From contig WFUT01000150.1 of NCBI GenBank assembly GCA_015484845.1, forward strand, positions 1 through 34,838: DNA of 34,838 nucleotides, given 5' to 3'. This stretch comes from Desulfobulbaceae bacterium (GTDB lineage Bacteria > Desulfobacterota > Desulfobulbia > Desulfobulbales > Desulfobulbaceae). The notes under the pieces were generated by a model that was not told where the DNA came from, did not search any database, and saw only the letters and a program-made list of their open reading frames with translations. A program made the position numbers and the translations under genes. Below, piece by piece: positions 18,653 to 26,017 of the stretch; position 1 is the stretch's first letter, and every line of letters starts with the position of its first letter.

Positions 18653-18796
18653 AACGGCTGCCGTCGGACCTGTTCCACCGCCGCGGCCGGTGCGCGTCAC
18701 CCGGGGCCCGTGGCGGCACCCTTTTTCCCGGAAATTCCAGCCCGCGGCGCAGGAGACGGCACCGTTTTCATGCTGTCTTGAGGCTGCGACCTGAAA

Positions 18797-18819
18797 GCCG
18801 GTCCGGCCGTGTTTTTATT
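18797..18819 (+). terminator. Weak candidate terminator after DUF116
   Basis: The hairpin GCCGG-T-CCGGC (18797-18807) is followed by CGTGTTTTTATTT. The stem is only four to five pairs, so read-through to hpnH is plausible. It lies immediately before repeat copy 3. Confidence 0.3.
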
Positions 18820-18821
18820 TA

Positions 18822-18874
18822 ACGCCTGCGCCCTTGATGCCCCGCATCTCCGGCAAAATTGCCAACTGCAGGAT
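18822..18874 (+). repeat. 53-bp structured dispersed repeat, copy 3, upstream of hpnH
   Basis: Identical to positions 17-69 except for two T-to-C changes. One is in the three-base loop of hairpin A and the other in the unpaired junction, so all proposed stems (CCTGC/GCAGG, GATGC/GCATC, GGCA/TGCC) are kept. It ends 38 bp before the hpnH ATG and has the same orientation as hpnH. Confidence 0.75.
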
Positions 18875-18912
18875 GTAGGTTCTTATCTCCCCCTTCACAG
18901 GCACGTATTATC

Positions 18913-19920
18913 ATGGGTATTCCCGCGTTACAGAAACGGCGCATCGGTGCGTATATCATCGGCCGCATGCTCAGGAGAACCGACAGGTTTCCCCTGGTCC
19001 TGATGCTCGAGCCGCTCTTTCTCTGCAACCTGCACTGCAAGGGATGCGGCAAGATCAACCAGCCCAGGGAGATCATGGAACAGATGCTGTCCGTGGACGA
19101 GTGCGTGGGCGCGGCAGAGGAATGCGGCGCGCCGGTGGTGACCATTGCCGGCGGCGAGCCCCTGCTGCACCCGCAGATCCACACCATTGTCGGCCAGCTG
19201 GTCCGGCGAAAGCGGTTTGTCTACCTCTGCACCAACGGCCTGCTCGTCGAGCGCAGGCTGGAGGGATTTTCACCCAGCCCCTACCTGACCTTCAATATTC
19301 ATTTCGACGGCCTGGCCGAACGCCACGATGCCGCCGTCTGCCACGAGGGTGCCTTTGCCAAGGCAACGGCGGCGATCCGGAAACTGGTGGCCGCCGGCTT
19401 CCGGGTCACCACCAACACCACCTTTTTCAAGGGGCAGAGCGCCGAGGATGCGGCCCGACTGTTCGATCACCTCAGCTCGCTGGGAGTCGAGGCCATGACC
19501 GTGGCCGCCGGCTTTAACTATGAAAACGCCGACGACCAGGACAGCTTCCTGGGCCGGGAGGGGACCAAGCAGCTCTTTCGCGAGATCCTGCGCCAGGCCA
19601 AGCCGGAGTGGACCTTCAACCACTCGGGCCTGTACCTGGATTTCCTGGCCGGCAACCGGGAGCTGACCTGCACGCCCTGGGGCAACCCCACGCGGACCCT
19701 CAAGGGATGGCAGCGTCCCTGTTACCTGCTGGCCGACGGCTATGCGCGGAGTTTCAAAGAGCTCATGGAAGAGACCGACTGGGACCGCTACGGTGTCGGC
19801 CGGGAGCCGCGCTGTGCCGACTGCATGGTCCATTGCGGCTTCGAGCCATCGGCCGTGCTCGAGACCGTGCGCCATCCGTTCAGCGCCCTCCGGGTGGCCC
19901 TGCGTGGCCCGGGCCGCTGA
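18913..19920 (+). CDS. hpnH: Adenosyl-hopene transferase HpnH (radical SAM)
   Basis: This 335-residue radical SAM enzyme adds the 5'-deoxyadenosyl group to diploptene, the first step in making the C35 hopanoid side chain. The cluster motif is C38-x3-C42-x2-C45 (CNLHCKGC), the glycine-rich TIAGGEPLLHP follows, and the C-terminus has CADCMVHCGF. The N-terminus MGIPALQKRRIGAYIIG is characteristic of HpnH and sets the ATG at 18913. The Shine-Dalgarno sequence is weak. Its 3' end overlaps the convergent hpnG by 41 bp, an arrangement that could produce antisense interference. Confidence 0.93.
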   Translation: MGIPALQKRRIGAYIIGRMLRRTDRFPLVLMLEPLFLCNLHCKGCGKINQPREIMEQMLSVDECVGAAEECGAPVVTIAGGEPLLHPQIHTIVGQLVRRKRFVYLCTNGLLVERRLEGFSPSPYLTFNIHFDGLAERHDAAVCHEGAFAKATAAIRKLVAAGFRVTTNTTFFKGQSAEDAARLFDHLSSLGVEAMTVAAGFNYENADDQDSFLGREGTKQLFREILRQAKPEWTFNHSGLYLDFLAGNRELTCTPWGNPTRTLKGWQRPCYLLADGYARSFKELMEETDWDRYGVGREPRCADCMVHCGFEPSAVLETVRHPFSALRVALRGPGR

Positions 19921-20653
19921 GAGAGCCGCGGACCAGGGGCGTGCAGGCGGCCTGCCATGCCTGTTCCATCTGCCTGCGGGCGCGGGCAAAGTCCCTGGCC
20001 ATGGCCAGGAGCGGGCCCAGCAGCCGGGGCCGGCGCGCCAGGGCCGCCAGGACACGCAGCGGCCTGCTGTTGCCCTGGCGGTCCACCCCGCAGAGCAGCT
20101 CCGGCGCGAGCATACGTTCCGCCGGATCGCAGATGACCCGCAGGCAGAAAAACGGCCGGCCGGCGGCTTGGGCGGCATGGGCCGCGGCCGCGCTCTCCAT
20201 GTCCACGGCCAGGGCCCCTGTCTGGCGGTGGGCGGCGAGCTTGTCTGCCGGCGTGAGCAGGGGGGCGTCGGTGCAGAGCAGGGTGCCGCGCCGGCAGGGG
20301 ATGGCGGCCTTTTCCAAGGCCTGTTCCAGCAGGTGGACCAGGTCCCGGCTGCAGGCATAGGCCGGCTCCAGGCCGGGCGCGCGGTTGCAGATCGCCTCGG
20401 CCAGGATCACGGTCCCGGTCTCCAGTTGCGGCGCCAGGGCGCCGGAGACCCCGATGCTGCCCACCAGGCGGGCCCCGGCCACGTGGGGCCGGGATGCTGC
20501 CAGCACGGCCTTGCAGCCGATGCCGCACTGCAGGACCCGGACACTGTCCGCCGGCCGCTGCCGCCGGCAGGCCCGGTCAAGCGATGCCGCCTCGGCGGCC
20601 AGGGCGGCCAGGAGGAGCAGGGCAGGGGAGGTGGTTGCTTGGACTGTGGTCAT
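19880..20653 (-). CDS. hpnG: Adenosylhopane nucleosidase HpnG (phosphorylase superfamily)
   Basis: This 257-residue protein belongs to the nucleoside phosphorylase/MTA-SAH nucleosidase superfamily. Visible features are VGSIGVSGAL near residues 64-73 and the purine/ribose-site VDMESAAAAHAA (D151, M152, E153). HpnG removes adenine from adenosylhopane to give ribosylhopane (or its phosphate), acting directly after HpnH. The ATG at 20653 gives the usual family length, though no clear Shine-Dalgarno sequence is seen. It lies on the strand opposite hpnH and shc: tail-to-tail with hpnH (41-bp overlap) and head-to-head with shc across 234 bp. Confidence 0.88.
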   Translation of the reverse strand: MTTVQATTSPALLLLAALAAEAASLDRACRRQRPADSVRVLQCGIGCKAVLAASRPHVAGARLVGSIGVSGALAPQLETGTVILAEAICNRAPGLEPAYACSRDLVHLLEQALEKAAIPCRRGTLLCTDAPLLTPADKLAAHRQTGALAVDMESAAAAHAAQAAGRPFFCLRVICDPAERMLAPELLCGVDRQGNSRPLRVLAALARRPRLLGPLLAMARDFARARRQMEQAWQAACTPLVRGSLSGPGHAGPPGGR

Positions 20654-20759
20654 ATGCCCGGAAGACAGGGGGACAGGAGCCGGGCCGGTTTGCCTGCCGC
20701 TCTGATGTGATTGTCTGTTGAGGCTGGGCGCTGAAGCCCTGGCCCGGCCATGCTGGTTG

Positions 20760-20776
20760 AACCGGAAACACCGGTT
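20760..20776. repeat. Inverted repeat between hpnG and shc
   Basis: AACCGG (20760-20765) and CCGGTT (20771-20776) are separated by AAACA. There is no T tract, so it is more likely an operator or leader hairpin than a terminator. Confidence 0.4.
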
Positions 20777-20777
20777 T

Positions 20778-20827
20778 GATCCCGCATCACCTGGATCCCG
20801 CAGTTGCCGAACCCGGCGGGCGGGATT
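20778..20827. promoter_or_regulatory. Three GATCCCGC-like half-sites upstream of shc
   Basis: GATCCCGC occurs at 20778-20785 and 20794-20801, 16 bp apart. An inverted GCGGGATT lies at 20820-20827, where it touches the -35 box of the proposed shc promoter. The arrangement suggests a binding site for an unknown regulator of shc or hpnG. Confidence 0.35.
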
Positions 20828-20854
20828 GAGATTTTCCATACCCGATATTACACT
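20826..20854 (+). promoter_or_regulatory. Candidate sigma70 promoter for shc
   Basis: A -35 box TTGAGA (20826-20831, 5 of 6) is followed by a 17-bp spacer and a -10 box TACACT (20849-20854, 4 of 6). Transcription would begin near 20861, about 27 nt before the ATG at 20888. This also argues against any upstream start codon for shc. Confidence 0.45.
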
Positions 20855-20887
20855 GTCCTGACAGGAAAACCTACATCATCGCAGTCC

Positions 20888-22870
20888 ATGGAACAAGAAC
20901 AACTGGCCCGGTGCGTGGACGCCGCTGTCCGCTGGCTGCTCGACGACCAGGATCCGCAAGGATTCTGGGTCGGCCGTCTCCAGTCCAACTCGTGCATGGA
21001 GGCGGAGTGGGTCCTGGCCATGCATATCATGGGCGTCAAGGATGATCCCAAGTACGAGGGCGTGGTCCGGGCCATCCTGAACGAGCAGCGCGAGGACGGT
21101 TCCTGGGAGGTCTACTACCAGGCCCCCACCGGTGACATCAACACCACGGTCGAGGCATATGCCGCCCTGCGCGCCGCCGGCCTGGACAGGGACAGCGAGC
21201 CCCTGGCCAGGGCGCGGCAGTGGATCCTGGCCAACGGCGGCCTGTCCGGCATCCGGGTCTTTACCCGCTACTGGCTGGCCCTGATCGGCGAATGGCCCTG
21301 GGAACATACCCCGGCCCTGCCGCCGGAGATCATCTTCCTGCCCACCTGGACACCGTTCAACCTCTACCGGTTCGCCTCCTGGGCCAGGGCCACCATGCTG
21401 CCCCTGGCCATCCTCACCGCGCGCAGGCCGGTACGTCCCCTGCCTGCCGACCGCCGCCTGGATGAGCTCTTTCCCCGGGGCCGGGACGAATTTGATTACC
21501 GGCTGCCGCGGAAAAAGGGGGCCATGTCCTGGGAGCGGTTTTTTCTCTGCGCCGACCGGGCGCTCAACCGCTACGTGAACGCGCCCTGGCAGCCGCTGCG
21601 CGAGCACGCCATTGCCCGCTGCCGGGAATGGATCATCAGCCACCAGGACGCGGACGGGGCCTGGGGCGGCATCCAGCCGCCCTGGATCTATTCGCTCATG
21701 GCCCTGCATGCCGAGGGGTATGCCCACCACCACCCGGTGCTGGCCGCCGGCCTGAACGGGTTCAACCTGCACTGGTCCTATGAGCGCGACGGCGGCATCT
21801 ACCTGCAGCCCAGCGAATCGCCGATCTGGGACACGGTCCTGGCCCTGCTCGCCCTCCTCGACTGCGGCATGCCCGAGGGCAGCATGGCCGCGGCAGAGCG
21901 GGCCGTTCGTTACCTGCTCCGCAAGCAGGTGCTGGTGGGCGGCGACTGGCAGGTCTTTGTCCCGGACGTGGAGCCGGGCGGCTGGGCCTTTGAGTTTGAA
22001 AATGACAAGTACCCGGACGTGGATGACACGGCCGTGGCCGTGATCGTCCTGCTCCGCCTGGAGCCGCTCATGGCTGATACCGAACTGCGCCGGCAGATGC
22101 GCCGGGCCGTGGAGCGGGCCATCCCATGGATGCTGGCCATGCAGAACCCGTGCGGTGGCTGGGCCGCCTTTGACCGCGACAACACCGGCCGTTTCCTGAC
22201 CCTGATCCCCTTTGCCGATTTCGGTGAACTGCTCGATCCGCCCAGTGTCGATGTGACGGCGCACGTGGTGGAGGCGCTGGGCCTGTACGGCCGGCGGCTG
22301 GATGACCCGGTGGTGGCGCGGGCCTGCCGCTACATACGCGACGAACAGGAAGAGGATGGCCCCTGGTTCGGCCGCTGGGGAGTGAACTATATCTACGGCA
22401 CCGCCGCCGTGCTGCCGGCGCTGGCAGCGGTGGGCGAGGACATGGGCGCCGACTGGGTGCTCAGGGCGGCGCGCTGGCTTGTGGGGCGCCAGAACGAGGA
22501 CGGCGGCTGGGGCGAGAGCTGTGGCTCCTACATGGACGACCGGCTGCGGGGCCGGGGTCCGTCCACCGCCTCCCAGACCGGCTGGGCCCTCATGGCCCTC
22601 TGCGCCGTGGACAGCAACGAGTTTGACCAGGCCATCCGTCGCGGCCTGGAGTATCTCCGGAAATCACAGCGGCCGGACGGCACCTGGGACGAGCCCTGGT
22701 ATACGGGTACCGGTTTTCCCGGCTACGGGGTCGGCGAGCGGATCAACCTGGGCCGGGCGGCCGAGGAGATCGACCAGGGCCGGGAGTTATCCCGCGGCTT
22801 CATGCTCAACTACAACCTCTATCGCCACTACTTCCCGCTCATGGCCATGGGCAGGGCGACACAGGGATAA
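20888..22870 (+). CDS. shc: Squalene-hopene cyclase
   Basis: This 660-residue membrane-associated terpene cyclase converts squalene to hopene/hopanol. The catalytic acid motif DVDDT is at residues 377-381. Several QW repeats are visible: QREDGSW, QDADGAWGG, QNPCGGWAAF, QNEDGGWGE and QRPDGTW, the alpha-barrel signature of the family. The ATG at 20888 is chosen because the earlier part of the frame has no other acceptable start downstream of the proposed promoter, and MEQEQLARCVDAAVRWLLDDQ matches a normal cyclase beginning. Alternative names are hpnF and shc. The 3' end overlaps the convergent chalcone-isomerase-like gene by 43 bp. Confidence 0.96.
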   Translation: MEQEQLARCVDAAVRWLLDDQDPQGFWVGRLQSNSCMEAEWVLAMHIMGVKDDPKYEGVVRAILNEQREDGSWEVYYQAPTGDINTTVEAYAALRAAGLDRDSEPLARARQWILANGGLSGIRVFTRYWLALIGEWPWEHTPALPPEIIFLPTWTPFNLYRFASWARATMLPLAILTARRPVRPLPADRRLDELFPRGRDEFDYRLPRKKGAMSWERFFLCADRALNRYVNAPWQPLREHAIARCREWIISHQDADGAWGGIQPPWIYSLMALHAEGYAHHHPVLAAGLNGFNLHWSYERDGGIYLQPSESPIWDTVLALLALLDCGMPEGSMAAAERAVRYLLRKQVLVGGDWQVFVPDVEPGGWAFEFENDKYPDVDDTAVAVIVLLRLEPLMADTELRRQMRRAVERAIPWMLAMQNPCGGWAAFDRDNTGRFLTLIPFADFGELLDPPSVDVTAHVVEALGLYGRRLDDPVVARACRYIRDEQEEDGPWFGRWGVNYIYGTAAVLPALAAVGEDMGADWVLRAARWLVGRQNEDGGWGESCGSYMDDRLRGRGPSTASQTGWALMALCAVDSNEFDQAIRRGLEYLRKSQRPDGTWDEPWYTGTGFPGYGVGERINLGRAAEEIDQGRELSRGFMLNYNLYRHYFPLMAMGRATQG

Positions 22871-23424
22871 CAGCGCAGCAGGGCCTTCTTCAGGTCCGCG
22901 TCGCCGGGCGTGTTGCCCAGCCAGATGGCGAACAGGGTCTGTTTCAGGGCCAGGTTGTCGATGGTGGCCAGCAGCCTGCCGTTGAAGCTCACCTCCATGC
23001 CGCGGCCGGGCAGCCAGGTCACGTCATAGACATCGTTCTTCCGGACCCGGACCGTGAACAGGCCGCAGAACCGGCGCATGGCCCTCTCCAGGTCCGGGCC
23101 GGCATGGGGCGCCCTCTTCTTGAGCCCCCTCATCCATCCCCTGCTCAGCCGATCGGGCGGAATGCCGTCAAAGAGAAAATGCATCCGCATGAGCATGGGC
23201 GCATCGGCCCTGGCAATGGCGGTGCCGTCCCGGCCCGGCTGCGCCAGGTAGAGGGCGCCGATGTAGATGTCGAGCAGGTACTTGCTGCGGATGCCGGCCC
23301 CGTTCAGGACCAGCCTGTGGCCGTCCACCTCCAGGGAGCAGGGCAGCCGGACGCCGTGGATCTCCATGGCCGTGGCGGGTTGGGCCAGGCAGAGCAGCAG
23401 AAGGATGAGGATGTGTTTTTGCAT
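22828..23424 (-). CDS. Periplasmic chalcone-isomerase-like protein
   Basis: This 198-residue protein has a signal peptide (MQKHILILLLLCLAQPATA, cleavage near residue 19). The mature part resembles bacterial chalcone-isomerase-like proteins: VRLPCSLEVDGHRLVLNGAG, IRSKYLLDIYIGALYL, and the late FAIWLGNTPGDADLKKALL. These bacterial relatives generally lack proven isomerase activity; they may bind fatty acids or other lipids. GGAAG precedes the ATG at 23424. It overlaps the end of shc by 43 bp tail-to-tail. A lipid-binding role near the hopanoid genes is attractive but unproven. Confidence 0.8.
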   Translation of the reverse strand: MQKHILILLLLCLAQPATAMEIHGVRLPCSLEVDGHRLVLNGAGIRSKYLLDIYIGALYLAQPGRDGTAIARADAPMLMRMHFLFDGIPPDRLSRGWMRGLKKRAPHAGPDLERAMRRFCGLFTVRVRKNDVYDVTWLPGRGMEVSFNGRLLATIDNLALKQTLFAIWLGNTPGDADLKKALLRCYPCVALPMAMSGK

Positions 23425-23524
23425 GGCTTCCGGGCTCACGGTTGCATTGCAGGGGTCATGCGCACCGGCCCAGCGCCGGCAGTGGTCTGCAAGGATAGCA
23501 GGAAACCCGGCCCCTGTCACCATC

Positions 23525-25861
23525 TCAGGCCCTGGCCATCATCATGCGGACCTGGCTGTCGAGAAAGGTGTCCATGCGGCGGAGGTATTCCTGTTCCGGG
23601 AGCTGCTGCAGGGCGGCCAGGCGGACCCGCAGGTGCATGGTCTGCAGGCTGGTGGCCAGCCGGGGATCGGCGCCAATTTTCTCTGCCTCGTCCCATTGCT
23701 TCAGGGCCATGTGCGCCTTGAGCCGCTGGTTTTCCATCTCGGCGCTGGTGTCGGCGGCCCGGCGCAGGTAGTGCAGGGCCTCCTCGGCCAGGCCGTTGGC
23801 CAGCAGCACCCGGCCGGCATGCCCCATGACCGAGGGCTCGTCGGGCAGGGTGGCGGCAAGGTCCAGGGCCTTTTCCGTAAAACCCAGTTTCAGGTAGTAG
23901 TTGAACAGGGCCATCATGTGGGGCAGGTTGCCGGTATAGCTGTGCAGGACCGAGTCGCGCAGGACCATGTAGTAGAGGTTCTCGTTGTGCTTCTTGAGGT
24001 TGAAGAGGTCGTCGAAGCGGTACATGTTGCGCGGCGCCTTCTGTTCGACCTCGGCCAGGTCGGTATAGGTGATCGGTTCCAGGACCTGGTGCAGGAAGAC
24101 ATGGAAGGGGATCTCCTGCCCGGCCAGGGCCGGGTTGCCATAATCCGCTGGAAAGCGGACCCTGATCTGGGTGAGGCCGCCGGCCTTGACCCCCTCCATG
24201 CCCTGCTCGAAGTCGGGCAGCAGCCTGCCATCGCCCAGGGTGGCCATCTCAAAGTAACACTCTGTCTCCGGCACCACCTCGCCATCCATCAGTCCCTTGC
24301 AGTCAAAGATGATCCGGCAGCCCTTTTTCGCCACTGCCCGCCGCCTGTTCCTGAAGCAGGCCAGGGGCCGGCGCACCATTTCCTGTACCCGGGGCAGATC
24401 AGGGAAGTTTTCCTGCAGGCGGCGCAGGCAGGCGGCAGCAGGGCCGGGTTCGTCGAGCTGCAGGTAGATGGAGGCCAGCATCATGTCCGCCTCGGGGCAG
24501 CAGGCCAGGAGTTTCCTGTGCCGGGTGATGAAACCGGCAATGGTAAAGAGGCGCCTGCCTGCCCTGATGTCGTCGGCAAAGTCCTGCCGGTTCAGGCGCC
24601 AGAGGAGGCTCATCTGCAGGATCTCTTCCTCGCTCATGGTATCGGTGCGGTAGTCGCGGCCGATACTCATGTAGAGGGGCCGGGTCCGGGGCAGGGGGGT
24701 GATGCCGTGGCGGGCGGGATCGTCGGCCATGGGGGTGCCGAAGAAGAGATGGAGCTGCTGGGAGATCGAGTTGCCGCTGATCTCGACATCGTGCCTGCGG
24801 ACAAAGTCCAGGGTCTTGCGGGCCCTGGCCGGGGTCTCGCCGGGCAGCCCGAACAGGGTGAAGAGCTCGACCCGGATGCCGGCGTCCCGGGTGAGACGGA
24901 TGGCCCTGGAGATACCGTCCGGGTCAAGGCCCTTGCGGATCCTTTGCAGGACCTCGCGGTCAGCCGATTCCAGGCCAAAGGCGATGGTATGGGCACCGGC
25001 CTCTTTGAGCAGGGCCAGGAGTTCTCTGTCAACCAGGTTGTAACGCGTCTGGCACCAGAAGGTTGCCCAGGGCGCCCGGGCGATGATGGCATGGAGCAGG
25101 GCCTCCAGCCGTTCGCGGGACCAGGCGAAGTTGGGGTCGGCAAACCAGAAATCGGTGATGTCGTCCCGTTGGCGAAGGCACTGCATCTCCTCGATCATGC
25201 GGTCGATGGAATGGAAGCGGACGGTCCTGTTGCTGGCCCTGGGGGTATAGCAGAAGGTGCAGTTCGAGGTGCAGCCGCGCGACGAGAGGAGGATGGCCCG
25301 GACCTTGCCCCGGCATTGCAGGGTGCCGTCCAGGTAGGGGGAGGGAAGGGCGTCCAGGGAACCCGTGCCGCAGTGTCGCGGGGTCTCCACAAGCCTGTCG
25401 CCGTCCCGGAAACAGATGCCGTCCACCTCGGCCAGGGTGCCGGAACCGCCGCTGAGAACGCGGGCCAGCGCCGGCATGACCTCTTCGCCCTCGCCCCGGC
25501 AGAGGATATCGGCCTCCGGCATCTGCAACAGCGCCTCGCCCGGCATGAAGGTGACCTGCGGTCCTCCCAGGACCACGGTGATCTCCGGGTCGACCCGCTT
25601 GGCAAAGCTCGCCCACAGCCGCACCTTGTCCATGTTCTCCTGGTAGACGGAAAATCCCACCGCCCGGGGATGGAGTTCCTGCAGGGCGGCCTTGAAGACG
25701 CCGGGCTCCAGGGGCCGGTCCTGGTAATCGCCCAGGATGCGGCCCGGGTAACCGGCCTGCCGGAGGCGGGCAAGGATGTAGCCCTGGGAGATGGGAATGG
25801 CGTCCGGGCTGGCAAAGTTAGCCCATTCGTTGACATGGACAAAGAGAAAGTTTCCGGACAT
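23525..25861 (-). CDS. B12-binding-type radical SAM protein fused to an FKBP-like domain and helical repeats
   Basis: This 778-residue protein has four regions. Residues about 1-160 look like a cobalamin-binding Rossmann domain (PISQGYILARLRQAGYPG, VVLGGPQVTF) but lack a clear DxHxxG. Residues about 185-400 are a radical SAM domain with C197-x3-C201-x2-C204. Residues about 512-596 resemble an FKBP/trigger-factor prolyl isomerase (LGDGRLLPDFEQGMEGVKAG, then ADYGNPALAGQEIPFHVFL). Residues about 640-735 are TPR-like helices. The substrate is unknown; it is too long and differently built to be HpnR, HpnP or HpnJ. GGGAGG lies 7 bp before the ATG at 25861. It is downstream of, but separated by a strong terminator from, the OmpA-like gene. 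Confidence 0.85.
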   Translation of the reverse strand: MSGNFLFVHVNEWANFASPDAIPISQGYILARLRQAGYPGRILGDYQDRPLEPGVFKAALQELHPRAVGFSVYQENMDKVRLWASFAKRVDPEITVVLGGPQVTFMPGEALLQMPEADILCRGEGEEVMPALARVLSGGSGTLAEVDGICFRDGDRLVETPRHCGTGSLDALPSPYLDGTLQCRGKVRAILLSSRGCTSNCTFCYTPRASNRTVRFHSIDRMIEEMQCLRQRDDITDFWFADPNFAWSRERLEALLHAIIARAPWATFWCQTRYNLVDRELLALLKEAGAHTIAFGLESADREVLQRIRKGLDPDGISRAIRLTRDAGIRVELFTLFGLPGETPARARKTLDFVRRHDVEISGNSISQQLHLFFGTPMADDPARHGITPLPRTRPLYMSIGRDYRTDTMSEEEILQMSLLWRLNRQDFADDIRAGRRLFTIAGFITRHRKLLACCPEADMMLASIYLQLDEPGPAAACLRRLQENFPDLPRVQEMVRRPLACFRNRRRAVAKKGCRIIFDCKGLMDGEVVPETECYFEMATLGDGRLLPDFEQGMEGVKAGGLTQIRVRFPADYGNPALAGQEIPFHVFLHQVLEPITYTDLAEVEQKAPRNMYRFDDLFNLKKHNENLYYMVLRDSVLHSYTGNLPHMMALFNYYLKLGFTEKALDLAATLPDEPSVMGHAGRVLLANGLAEEALHYLRRAADTSAEMENQRLKAHMALKQWDEAEKIGADPRLATSLQTMHLRVRLAALQQLPEQEYLRRMDTFLDSQVRMMMARA

Positions 25862-25961
25862 GGCGATCCTCCCTGGCGGCAAGAGGAGCAGTGGTGCGTA
25901 GACATGTCGTCAAACTGGACTCTGGCAAAAGAAATCAGAAAAAATGCAGGAGCGCAAGATG

Positions 25962-25997
25962 AAAAAGCCCCTGTGCGCAGCGTGGCGCACAGGGGCT
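25962..25997 (-). terminator. Strong intrinsic terminator after the OmpA-like coiled-coil gene
   Basis: A perfect 13-bp stem (AGCCCCTGTGCGC at 25966-25978 with GCGCACAGGGGCT at 25985-25997) and six-base loop is followed on the minus strand by TTTTT. It lies 21 bp beyond the stop codon of the OmpA-like gene and separates that gene from the radical SAM gene. Confidence 0.92.
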
Positions 25998-26017
25998 GGT
26001 TCCGGTTACCGGTGGGG

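Noticed and set aside
23525-25861. Assigning the radical SAM protein as a hopanoid methylase (HpnP/HpnR) or HpnJ because of its neighbours
   Set aside because: It is about 250-300 residues longer, carries an FKBP-like and a helical-repeat region, and shows no specific similarity that I can recognise.
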